A DNA stretch of 64,000 nucleotides from Fidelibacterota bacterium (GTDB taxonomy: Bacteria > Fidelibacterota > Marinisomatia > SCGC-AAA003-L08 > JACNLC01), in contig JABMOW010000089.1 of assembly GCA_013204025.1 (NCBI GenBank), positions 1-64,000 of the forward strand, written 5' to 3'. Made by a program: the position numbers and the translations under genes. The notes under the pieces are model-generated. The model was given only the letters and a program-made list of their open reading frames with translations, made no database searches and was not told where the DNA came from. Shown one piece after another: positions 52,636 to 61,176 of this stretch (positions are counted from its first letter, which is position 1; each line of letters starts with the position of its first letter).

Positions 52636-53874
52636 ATGTCTGAATCTTTGGCACAAATATTCTCACCCTTTTATTTTATTCTTTGTGCCATATTTCCTGA
52701 ATTTAACGTAGTCGCATTATTGAGTATTGGCAAATTATTTTACGAACCCAGACTGTCAATTATTTATCCCTTTAGTCTGAATCACATTAATTTGCTGATT
52801 CTGATTTTTCACCTGATACTGTTTGGTAGAAAAATCGCTTTCCGCCAATTAAAAATACCCCATTTTATGCCCTTTCTGATTTTCATACTCTGGTTAATTG
52901 TGTCGAGTCTGCTTTTGTCACACTTTCCAGATTATGCACTGGAAAAGCTCATCAGTTTGCTGATCTTTTCGGTTCTTTCAATCATTTTAATTGCAATCCG
53001 TGTTGAGCTGAAAGGAACGATTATTCTTCAAAATGTGCTATTATCGCTCTTATTTATTTCCTCAACGCTGGCAGTATTCGCATGCATCAAATGGATTCAG
53101 GCACCTGGGATTTACCGTCTGTCCGTTTTGGGTGGGGGACCTATCGGATTAGGACGGATGGTTGGAGTTGGGCTCATTATTCTCATGTTATTGAAACGCC
53201 AGCAGCTCGATGGTTTGCTTAAGTACCAGCCGATATTTTGGGTAATGACCGGAGCTTTTTCATTTTCATTACTGCTGACTCTCACCAAAGGTCCATTGAT
53301 TGGACTCATTTTGACATTACTCATGACGGGGAGGATGATTAAGCACGCATGGCTTCCCCGAAAGAAAATCATCATATTAGCAGTTGGGTTGATTTTTCTT
53401 TGTATTTTGATCGATTTATTCCGGCAAACGATCGATCCGGCAGTTAGTATATGGTACGGGAGTTATGTGATCCGAATTGAACATACCATTCACGCGCTGA
53501 ATGCTTTCATTCATAATCCAATTTGGGGGATAGGACTTGGTAATTTTTCAGAATGGGGGAATGGATGGCTATACCCGCATAACTTGATGATGGAGGTCCT
53601 TTCTGAAACTGGTGTGATTGGATTTATTTTATTAGGGATCGTCTTATATCCGATGTTTACCAGATTTATTGCGGAAAAAAACACATATCAGACCGTGTTT
53701 ATCGTTTTAACCCTATTTATGTTTTTGAACCAAATGGTCAGTAGCGATATAATAGGTGCACGGTTTTTATGGTTCTATTATTACTTATATATGATTGCGA
53801 TACAATACGACGATCCGAAATTGAACGTGAATTCATCCACAAACGTAATGACAAATGTAGGAGAAATTAAATGA
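52636..53874 (+). CDS. O-antigen ligase/polymerase-like membrane protein
   Basis: A 412-aa protein with about ten to twelve membrane segments. Stretches such as LTLTKGPLIGLILTLLMTG and NPIWGIGLGNFSEWGNGWLYPHNLMMEVLSETG match the Wzy_C/WaaL (O-antigen ligase) family, whose members join sugar chains carried on undecaprenol to lipid A or to protein. The final H in PHNLMME is the conserved His in such enzymes. It lies between two sorted-protein genes and overlaps the next one by 4 bp. Whether it polymerises, ligates or glycosylates is not readable. Confidence 0.85.
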   Translation: MSESLAQIFSPFYFILCAIFPEFNVVALLSIGKLFYEPRLSIIYPFSLNHINLLILIFHLILFGRKIAFRQLKIPHFMPFLIFILWLIVSSLLLSHFPDYALEKLISLLIFSVLSIILIAIRVELKGTIILQNVLLSLLFISSTLAVFACIKWIQAPGIYRLSVLGGGPIGLGRMVGVGLIILMLLKRQQLDGLLKYQPIFWVMTGAFSFSLLLTLTKGPLIGLILTLLMTGRMIKHAWLPRKKIIILAVGLIFLCILIDLFRQTIDPAVSIWYGSYVIRIEHTIHALNAFIHNPIWGIGLGNFSEWGNGWLYPHNLMMEVLSETGVIGFILLGIVLYPMFTRFIAEKNTYQTVFIVLTLFMFLNQMVSSDIIGARFLWFYYYLYMIAIQYDDPKLNVNSSTNVMTNVGEIK

Positions 53875-54878
53875 AAAGACAGAATTTATTAGTAATTGCA
53901 TTGACTATTTTTACAACACTGTGGTGTCAACTATCCATTACCAATGTTGATGGTGTCGCTCAATATGTTATTGATTTTGATACAACAGTTCCGAGTGTAA
54001 ACAACGGACAATTTGATGGTACTTTTCCATATCCAAATCCACAAACGGGTGATTTAGATGCAGACGCTTGGACCATTAAAAGATCAGTCACCTTGGAAGC
54101 TGATAGTACTTATTATATGGGAACGAATCAAGGTGGTGTCTCGGGACTCGGTGTATATGGATTTGATATTGGCACTAGTGATTTTGCTTTTGGTCTTCAA
54201 CCTGGTACAAGTAAGTTCTGTCCGGGATCTATTGCCTTGGAAATTATCAACAATCTTCCTGACAATGCAACAGTCACTCATATTACCTTGAGTTATGAAA
54301 TTTGGACCTACAACGACAAAAACAGAAGTACTGTATTGACATTTTCTCATTCATATACAAATGTAAATGGTGATTATATCTCAATACCAAGTTTAGACTT
54401 TGCAACTCCCACTACAGCAGATGACGTACCTTCATGGGCGTTAACTTCAAAAGGTATTTGGATTGAAGGATTGAATATTCCAAATGGTTCATCTTATTTT
54501 TTAAGGTGGGATACAGATGATGGAATTGGAAGCAGCACTCGAGATCAAATTGCTCTCGATGATATCACCATATCAGCGGGGAATGCACTTGATATTGATG
54601 ATTTCTATCTTCCTAATGGCTTCGGTCTCTTGGATGCTTATCCGAACCCATTTAATCCTTCGACAAACATTCAGTACAAATTAAATGAGATGGGAAATAC
54701 TGTTATTAGACTATTCAATCTGAATGGTGAACTACTTCAGGAATTGTCCAATACAGTACAAACTACTGGACAGCATTCGATTCGATTTGATGGCTCACAA
54801 TTCCCTAGCGGGGTATATTTGATCGAATTAGAAAGCAAAAACTACCGGGACACTCAAATCATAACCTTGCTCAAATGA
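53871..54878 (+). CDS. Surface-sorted protein, unknown beta-rich domain
   Basis: A 335-aa exported protein with signal peptide (LLVIALTIFTTLWC). The body is beta-rich with Asp/Asn loops (DTTVPSVNNGQFDGT, WDTDDGIGSSTRDQIALDDITIS) and no recognised enzyme motif; it resembles a calcium-type or lectin-like sandwich. The C-terminus is the sorting module: YPNPFNPSTNIQYKLNE, IRLFNLNGELLQEL and SGVYLIELES...ITLLK. The gene overlaps the ligase-like gene by 4 bp. Confidence 0.78.
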   Translation: MKRQNLLVIALTIFTTLWCQLSITNVDGVAQYVIDFDTTVPSVNNGQFDGTFPYPNPQTGDLDADAWTIKRSVTLEADSTYYMGTNQGGVSGLGVYGFDIGTSDFAFGLQPGTSKFCPGSIALEIINNLPDNATVTHITLSYEIWTYNDKNRSTVLTFSHSYTNVNGDYISIPSLDFATPTTADDVPSWALTSKGIWIEGLNIPNGSSYFLRWDTDDGIGSSTRDQIALDDITISAGNALDIDDFYLPNGFGLLDAYPNPFNPSTNIQYKLNEMGNTVIRLFNLNGELLQELSNTVQTTGQHSIRFDGSQFPSGVYLIELESKNYRDTQIITLLK

Positions 54879-54893
54879 TCTCTATGTAAGTTC

Positions 54894-57800
54894 ATGTTCC
54901 ATCGCCACATTTGCCGTCTGTTAGCAATCTTCACCGGATTTCTATTTACCCAGGATAATGTCAATTATCTGATCCTGACATCGCCTGAATTATTATCGTC
55001 TGCGAGTATAATTTCTGATCTCTACGAAGAAGAAACAGAACCTGAATTTCACCTCAATACAATTGTTATTACCACAGATATCATTTACGACCAATACCCC
55101 GGAGTAGTTGAATCAGAGGCGATTCGAAATTTCGTTATTGGTATGATCGACGAAAATGACAGTCTTTCATACTTATTAATTCTTGGCGATGAAACCGTCG
55201 TCCCTCCTTTCTACGATATCTATGGGGTTCCTTCTGATGACTTTTATTCATCTCTACAATTGACGATTCCACAATCGCAATTATCAACTGGACGAATACC
55301 GATATCAGATCCGCAGGTTGCTATCCAAATTGCTAATAAAATCAGGAATTATATAATTAATCCACCAACAGGACATTGGAAAAGTTCTGCTCTGTTAATT
55401 GCTGACGACGCACATAAAGCCGGAGGTGGCGATATAATGGTGGAGATATCCCATGTCAGTAACTCAAACAATATTTTCGAACAGATTAAAGATGTACTTG
55501 AAGTGAATTGTCTTTATGGTACTGAATATCAGCTTTTTTATGGAGGTGGTATTCCAACACTTCCTGAAATGACATCAGATATTTTAGATGCCATCAATTC
55601 AGGAGTTGGCTGGATCAACTATATTGGGCACGGCAACGAAACCACTTTGGCAGATGAATTGATATTAGATATGGAGAGGGACCTCACCTTCATGTCGCCA
55701 CCAGAAGGAAAATTACCCGTTTGGGTTGTTGGTTCTTGCGATCTTGGACATTATGACGATGCAGAATGTCTAACTGAAGCATTAATCTCCAAACCCGATG
55801 GAGCCATTGCTGTGATCACCACCACACGACTAATCCTTTCGCAGCCGGTTGGTGCTTATCTTGACAGATTGTACTCTAATGTTTATAATTACTCCATTGG
55901 TGCATTGAACTTTAGACTGGGTGACTTGGTGAGAGAGTCCAAAACCGGGAGTTCAGATTATGTGTTTCAATTGTTTGGCGATCCAGCGATGCCTATCATT
56001 CTACCGAGGCAGGGGAATATCATAAATTCATACCCTGATACCTTGGAAGTGCTTACACAGAATTCGGTTCATGTTCTTGAAAATTATCAAAATGATCTTT
56101 CACATTTAACGGTTTACGGACCACCTCGATTTATCCACCAGGTTTATGATGGATGGGTTAATCTTGATTATCAGTTACCAGGGGAACGTATTTATTTCGG
56201 TGAATTTGTGGGAAACGCACAATTTTACTTACCTTTGGATTATCCTCTATGCGAATCCTGCCCAGTTGAATTAAAGGTATTTAGTGAGAACATCGAACAA
56301 CCGTTTAACAATAAAATTGAGACCATATCGGGGATTCCAGCCATTGCACCTGGCACCATTACGGATTTTTTCCCTCCCTCTATAATTCTTCGATATGAAG
56401 GAAGTGAAGTGATGGAGAACCAGGTGATAAACTCACCCTTTCTTTTTGAAGTGATAATCCAAGATACCTCAGGGATAAATCTGATGAATCTCCCGGGCCA
56501 TCAAATCCAATATCAGATTGATGGTTCATCACCAGTAAACATCACAGATCAGTTTACGTATAATTCAAATGCGATTGCTGAGGGTGTTATAAATTTGTTA
56601 TTATCAGATGTCCTCTCTGGATCCCATATCTTACAGATCGAAGCGTGGGACAATGCCAACAACCGGGCGGTCTTCAGCCGAACCGTTTGTTTTACCAATT
56701 GCGAATTTCCGGAGGTTAACGAATCCACTTTATGGACATCGATCACATCACTATTGACGCCCAACGGCCTGACCGGTTTTTCCAATGGTGATCAATATGC
56801 AGCAACTACGGGAGGATTGTTGAAACTTTCGTTGTCATCAAATACTTTTGAGAATATCCTCCCAGGCGAAATACTCAAATATTCCAATTTATTGTCGGTC
56901 AATAAAGATAGTCACGGCAATTTATGGTTGGGCTCTGGGTATCCAGGGACATTGCAAATATATCATCCTAATGAGGGACTCCTTCGGGTTATTGACAATC
57001 TTAATTTTGATGAGATATCATCAATTTATTATCACGACAATTCTGCATACGCTATTGGAAAAATAGATGGCGAGCCTTGCATCATAGAATTCCGCTTGGA
57101 TGACAATGACCTGCCATATTATCAAGCGACTTACCAGAGTTTCCCAGTGATACCAAATAGCATTTCACATATCAGTTTCGACGGTGATACCATTTATATT
57201 GCCACATCGGCCGGTGTTTTCGCTGGTTCGATTGGCGAAGGTATGCTTTCATTTAGCGTTAGCTGGGATCAAGTATTTAACGGTTGGCAGCCGAAATTAT
57301 TTTTCCCAGGCGAAAATCCAATTATGGTTACTACGACGGATATTCTGGTAGAAACAAATAGCTCATGGAATTCAATTATTACCAATCTCCAGGGCACGAT
57401 ATTAGATGCTGGATGGACCAGTGACGGTCATTTTTACGTCTTAAGCTCTACACGGTTTTATGAATTTGATAATACTTTCAGCCTAATTTCCGGATACCCG
57501 CTATCACCTCCATCCGAGGCAACTTTTACATCATACTATTCTGATATTGATCATCACATTCTCGGAATAAATAAACGAGGCATTCGGGTAATTAACCGCG
57601 AAACTTTGTCTGCGACTATGTACATCCCCAATACGCTTTTCAGTAATGAAATGAATGCGATTACCTATGCCACCGATGGGTCAGTCGCAGGTGTGAGCAG
57701 GAAAGGAATGTTCCATTTCGCAGAAAACATAATTACCAATTTTATCGCATCTTCACAAACGTCGGGATACGTTTTAGATCAATTGGAAGAGACAACTTTT

Positions 57801-59531
57801 TCGGCAATAAGTATGAACTACTCACCCGGGTCTAATTTGCCATGGAGTATTGTGGAATCGTCTGATGCGAATTTTTTGTTTAGTAATAGTGGAATCAGTC
57901 CAAGTCAACCCGGATTTAGAGGTGGGGTCATAGAGATTGATCCAGTAACCTTTGATATAGCAGTTTATGATACTTCAGACGGAGTGTTAGACGGATTAAA
58001 CGGCATTTATAATCCGTATTGGACCAATCGATACCTTACCATCAATCAGATCAAAAAAGACCACCAAGGGGGCCTCTGGGTCGTAAATCCTTATTCAGAG
58101 GTGTACAATCATATCTCTGCGATTAAACTAACGGATGGATCTGGATGGGCACATGTGACCGGACCTGATGATACATCTTACCTTCCGCAGGAAGTGGCAT
58201 TCGATGGGTTTGGTAGAGCGTGGTTTGCCATTCAATATGATGTACCCATGAATAATAATATCAGTGAATATTCCAACGGAGGTTTGCGTGTTTTAGATTT
58301 TGGGCAAACTTTTGACGATGAATCTGATGATGTGTGGATATCGGTTGTGAATGAAGATATCTTGCCATCCAGCAGTGTTTGGTCAATTGATATCGATCTA
58401 AATAACCATGTGTGGGTGGTCACAAGTGGTGGCATTCAGGGATATGAGATGGAGAATACCGATCAGGGTATCGTTCTAATAGAGCTTTTGGATTGGCCAG
58501 CATATACACAAATTCCGTTTCATATTGGAGATCATATCCGGGTTGACGCTGAAAATAATAAATGGATAACCACAAGGCATCATGGTGTTTTTGGAATCCT
58601 TTGGGATAGCAGCTTACTAGAGAACGGAGCAGGATTCAACATCCAAAACAGCGGGATTTTATCAGACCTGGTATATGATGTCAGTTTTGACGGACAAACA
58701 AATCATGCTGCTTTTTCTACGCTTAATGGTATTTCTATTTATGATATGAGTTCCTTGCCTGAGTACACCTTTGTGCCGGTAGGAGATGCTAATGGCGATA
58801 ATCAAACGGATGTAGGTGATGTGGTTATCATCGTTTTTTATATCCTTGGATTGTCTGAACCCGGATCCTTAAACCATTTTCAGGCAGATATGAACGTGGA
58901 TGGGATGATTAATATCATTGACGTTGTATCCGTAGTTGATTATATCCTTGGACCTTCTTTATTGAAAATACAATATCCAAGAATAGTTAAAATACTAATT
59001 GATCTGAATGAAGTGACCATTAAACCGGATGGAGATATAATCGCCTATCATTTGGTTTTGGATTCTGATTCATTCGATCAAATAGAGGTTTTATCAAAGG
59101 ATTGGATGGGATTTCAAAACGGTTCAGAATTTATCGCTCTAAACTTAACCGCCTGCGAAGAATCGAGTTGTGATAATAATCTAAAGCTTTCCATGCATCA
59201 AAATAATTTTATTGAAAGTGGCCGCGGATGTACTCGGGATGGTTTTTGTATTGATGTACTGGCTCCTGAAAAGTGGACTTTAAAGCCACCTTATCCAAAC
59301 CCATTCAATCCAACTGTCACCATTGTTTATTCCATCCCTGAACGGGAAGAATTAAGCATTCGCATTTATGATATTCTAGGCAGACAGGTGGATGAGTTAT
59401 TCAATGGAATTCAGCAACCGGGGGAGCATTCAATTTCCTGGAATGGGGAAAGATACGCATCAGGATTGTATCTTGTTCGAATCAACTATATGGGAAAATC
59501 CAAAATCAAAAAAATAATGTTGCTAAAATAG
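54894..59531 (+). CDS. C25-family cysteine peptidase with beta-propeller, dockerin and sorting domain
   Basis: A 1545-aa exported protein. Residues about 20-400 form a gingipain/PorU-type C25 peptidase domain: H246 in YIGHGNE and C282 in VVGSCDLGHYD, 36 residues apart, are the catalytic pair. Beta-sandwich domains follow, then a large seven-bladed-type propeller region (about 610-1290) with repeats such as NLWLGSG, GLWVVNPY, HVWVVTSGG and NKWITTRHHG. At about 1298-1360 two calcium-binding repeats GDANGDNQTDVGD and ADMNVDGMINIID form a dockerin-type unit. The C-terminus is a sorting module (PYPNPFNPTVTIVYSI, IRIYDILGRQVDEL, SGLYLVRI...MLLK). An N-terminal signal peptide is present. It may be a surface protease or a sortase-like enzyme for the neighbouring cargo. 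Confidence 0.85.
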   Translation: MFHRHICRLLAIFTGFLFTQDNVNYLILTSPELLSSASIISDLYEEETEPEFHLNTIVITTDIIYDQYPGVVESEAIRNFVIGMIDENDSLSYLLILGDETVVPPFYDIYGVPSDDFYSSLQLTIPQSQLSTGRIPISDPQVAIQIANKIRNYIINPPTGHWKSSALLIADDAHKAGGGDIMVEISHVSNSNNIFEQIKDVLEVNCLYGTEYQLFYGGGIPTLPEMTSDILDAINSGVGWINYIGHGNETTLADELILDMERDLTFMSPPEGKLPVWVVGSCDLGHYDDAECLTEALISKPDGAIAVITTTRLILSQPVGAYLDRLYSNVYNYSIGALNFRLGDLVRESKTGSSDYVFQLFGDPAMPIILPRQGNIINSYPDTLEVLTQNSVHVLENYQNDLSHLTVYGPPRFIHQVYDGWVNLDYQLPGERIYFGEFVGNAQFYLPLDYPLCESCPVELKVFSENIEQPFNNKIETISGIPAIAPGTITDFFPPSIILRYEGSEVMENQVINSPFLFEVIIQDTSGINLMNLPGHQIQYQIDGSSPVNITDQFTYNSNAIAEGVINLLLSDVLSGSHILQIEAWDNANNRAVFSRTVCFTNCEFPEVNESTLWTSITSLLTPNGLTGFSNGDQYAATTGGLLKLSLSSNTFENILPGEILKYSNLLSVNKDSHGNLWLGSGYPGTLQIYHPNEGLLRVIDNLNFDEISSIYYHDNSAYAIGKIDGEPCIIEFRLDDNDLPYYQATYQSFPVIPNSISHISFDGDTIYIATSAGVFAGSIGEGMLSFSVSWDQVFNGWQPKLFFPGENPIMVTTTDILVETNSSWNSIITNLQGTILDAGWTSDGHFYVLSSTRFYEFDNTFSLISGYPLSPPSEATFTSYYSDIDHHILGINKRGIRVINRETLSATMYIPNTLFSNEMNAITYATDGSVAGVSRKGMFHFAENIITNFIASSQTSGYVLDQLEETTFSAISMNYSPGSNLPWSIVESSDANFLFSNSGISPSQPGFRGGVIEIDPVTFDIAVYDTSDGVLDGLNGIYNPYWTNRYLTINQIKKDHQGGLWVVNPYSEVYNHISAIKLTDGSGWAHVTGPDDTSYLPQEVAFDGFGRAWFAIQYDVPMNNNISEYSNGGLRVLDFGQTFDDESDDVWISVVNEDILPSSSVWSIDIDLNNHVWVVTSGGIQGYEMENTDQGIVLIELLDWPAYTQIPFHIGDHIRVDAENNKWITTRHHGVFGILWDSSLLENGAGFNIQNSGILSDLVYDVSFDGQTNHAAFSTLNGISIYDMSSLPEYTFVPVGDANGDNQTDVGDVVIIVFYILGLSEPGSLNHFQADMNVDGMINIIDVVSVVDYILGPSLLKIQYPRIVKILIDLNEVTIKPDGDIIAYHLVLDSDSFDQIEVLSKDWMGFQNGSEFIALNLTACEESSCDNNLKLSMHQNNFIESGRGCTRDGFCIDVLAPEKWTLKPPYPNPFNPTVTIVYSIPEREELSIRIYDILGRQVDELFNGIQQPGEHSISWNGERYASGLYLVRINYMGKSKIKKIMLLK

Positions 59532-59540
59532 AGCAATATA

Positions 59541-60329
59541 TTGTATTTAACTATTAGTTTAATCATTTCCTCAATTATGACACTTGTATTCTGGCATAAT
59601 CCGTTGATAACGTCAAATGGCACTAATCAGGTTGAACCAGGGTTTGCTTTGACATTTGATGACGATACCATATCGGAGTGGTATGAGATTCGACCGTTGT
59701 TGAAAAATAATAATATCAAGGCAACATTTTTTATTTCTTCGAAGGGTAATTTTTCTAAAACTGAAATTGCCATGCTACAGGAACTCATTAAAGACGGACA
59801 CGAAATTGGAGTTCATGGATGGTCTCACGAAAACTCGATTGAAAGGTTAAAATATCAAAACGCCGCAGATTATGTAAATGATGAATTGATAAAGTTGAAA
59901 GAATATCTTCAGCATGTTGAAATAGAGACATCGAGCTTTGCATATGTTAATGGAATCAGAAATAAAAAATTGGATAAGCTTGTTGCTGAACATTTTACGC
60001 ATATTCGAGCAGTGAGTGAATCTCAACGACATGTTCCCGTAAAAAATATCCAAACGGTAGATGATATTTATTTTGAAGGTAGGGGAGAACAAACTATTAA
60101 TTCGTTATGTATCGATTCTTTGCAAAAATTATCGATTGAAGATTTCAATTTTATATTCGACCGGATTGCACACAATAACGAAATTGTTACTTTCTACGCC
60201 CATAAACCGGTTTACAAAAACACAGATTTGACATGGGATGTTCAAATTCAATTTTTGCAGGAAATATTTGATTTGGCGAATCATTTCGGTTTGCGCTCTT
60301 ATCTGTTTAGGGAAATCCCTCATGCTTGA
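59541..60329 (+). CDS. Polysaccharide deacetylase (NodB-like)
   Basis: A 262-aa NodB-fold enzyme. The first metal motif is ALTFDDDTISEWY, and H-x3-H reads EIGVHGWSHENSI; the later strands IRAVSESQRH and EIVTFYAHKP fit the fold. An N-terminal hydrophobic stretch (LTISLIISSIMTLVFWH) suggests export or anchoring. Start is TTG at 59541; an ATG at 59577 would drop the first part of it. Substrate (chitooligosaccharide, peptidoglycan or exopolysaccharide) is unknown. It overlaps the MBL gene by 8 bp. Confidence 0.85.
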   Translation: MYLTISLIISSIMTLVFWHNPLITSNGTNQVEPGFALTFDDDTISEWYEIRPLLKNNNIKATFFISSKGNFSKTEIAMLQELIKDGHEIGVHGWSHENSIERLKYQNAADYVNDELIKLKEYLQHVEIETSSFAYVNGIRNKKLDKLVAEHFTHIRAVSESQRHVPVKNIQTVDDIYFEGRGEQTINSLCIDSLQKLSIEDFNFIFDRIAHNNEIVTFYAHKPVYKNTDLTWDVQIQFLQEIFDLANHFGLRSYLFREIPHA

Positions 60330-61074
60330 ATCCATTCAATTTTTAGGCTATTCAGGAGGCGTCCCAACAACCAATTCGAGTACTTCTTCATGTGTAATTG
60401 ATATTGGTGGATCTTTTGTCCTTGTGGACTGTGCCGAGAACACTTTTATCAATCTGATAAAAGGAAAATACCCTTTGGGGAAAATACACTCCATTTTCAT
60501 CACTCATCTCCATCCTGATCATATGGGAGGATTGATTCCTTTTTTATTTTATAAACATGTTATTCGTAATCAAAGTGAGATTACTTTATACGGTCCAGAT
60601 AATCTTGAATCATATTTAAAAACTAATTTTGAATATCAGGGATTTAATCCTTCTTATCCCATAAATGTCATCAATTTCTCCCGTCAGATGGAATATCAGA
60701 TCCAAAATGATTTTACAATCAAAGCGTTAATGGTTGTGCACGGGTTACCCTGTTTTGCATATCGATTTTATGATGGTAATAAAAGTCTCACGTATGTGAC
60801 TGATACTCGGAAATTTGATCAATTGTACAAGTTTGCACAAGACACAGATTTATTAGTTTTAGAATCAACTTTTCCCGATGGTATGGAGCAACGTGCACAT
60901 GACAAATTCCACCTTTCCATTTCTGATGCGCTTGAGATTGCCAAAACTGTAAACGCCAAACGATTGATCTTGACACACTTCAGTCCCAGAATTGGACAAA
61001 ATAGCCTGTCTAATGTTAGTTACAATGGACATCCATGTTTTATTGGTTTACAGAAAACCAAACTGAATTATTAA
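60322..61074 (+). CDS. Metallo-beta-lactamase-fold hydrolase (RNase Z-like)
   Basis: The track start at 60238 lies inside the deacetylase gene; ATG 60322 gives MLESIQFLGYSGGVPTTNSS, a typical start for this family, and 250 aa. The metal site is ITHLHPDHMGG, with later ligands H in VVHGLPC, D in TYVTDTRKF and H in LILTHFSPR. The pattern recalls RNase Z or a related phosphodiesterase; a tRNA-processing role is not certain because other family members exist in the genome. Confidence 0.85.
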   Translation: MLESIQFLGYSGGVPTTNSSTSSCVIDIGGSFVLVDCAENTFINLIKGKYPLGKIHSIFITHLHPDHMGGLIPFLFYKHVIRNQSEITLYGPDNLESYLKTNFEYQGFNPSYPINVINFSRQMEYQIQNDFTIKALMVVHGLPCFAYRFYDGNKSLTYVTDTRKFDQLYKFAQDTDLLVLESTFPDGMEQRAHDKFHLSISDALEIAKTVNAKRLILTHFSPRIGQNSLSNVSYNGHPCFIGLQKTKLNY

Positions 61075-61176
61075 TTTCCATATAAATATTATTTATTCAC
61101 CACGCACTAACTGAATTTTCAATAAATTATACAGGCGTTTCGCATTTGATATCTTTTTATTAACGAAAATTATTTT

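Noticed and set aside
60238-60321. Upstream extension of the MBL ORF
   Set aside because: It overlaps the deacetylase gene in another frame, and MLESIQFLGYSGG is the normal start of the fold.
59541-60329. Polysaccharide deacetylase as part of the C25/ligase module
   Set aside because: Position is suggestive but it is more tightly coupled to the MBL gene, and deacetylases are common near any envelope gene, so I left it out of the main hypothesis.
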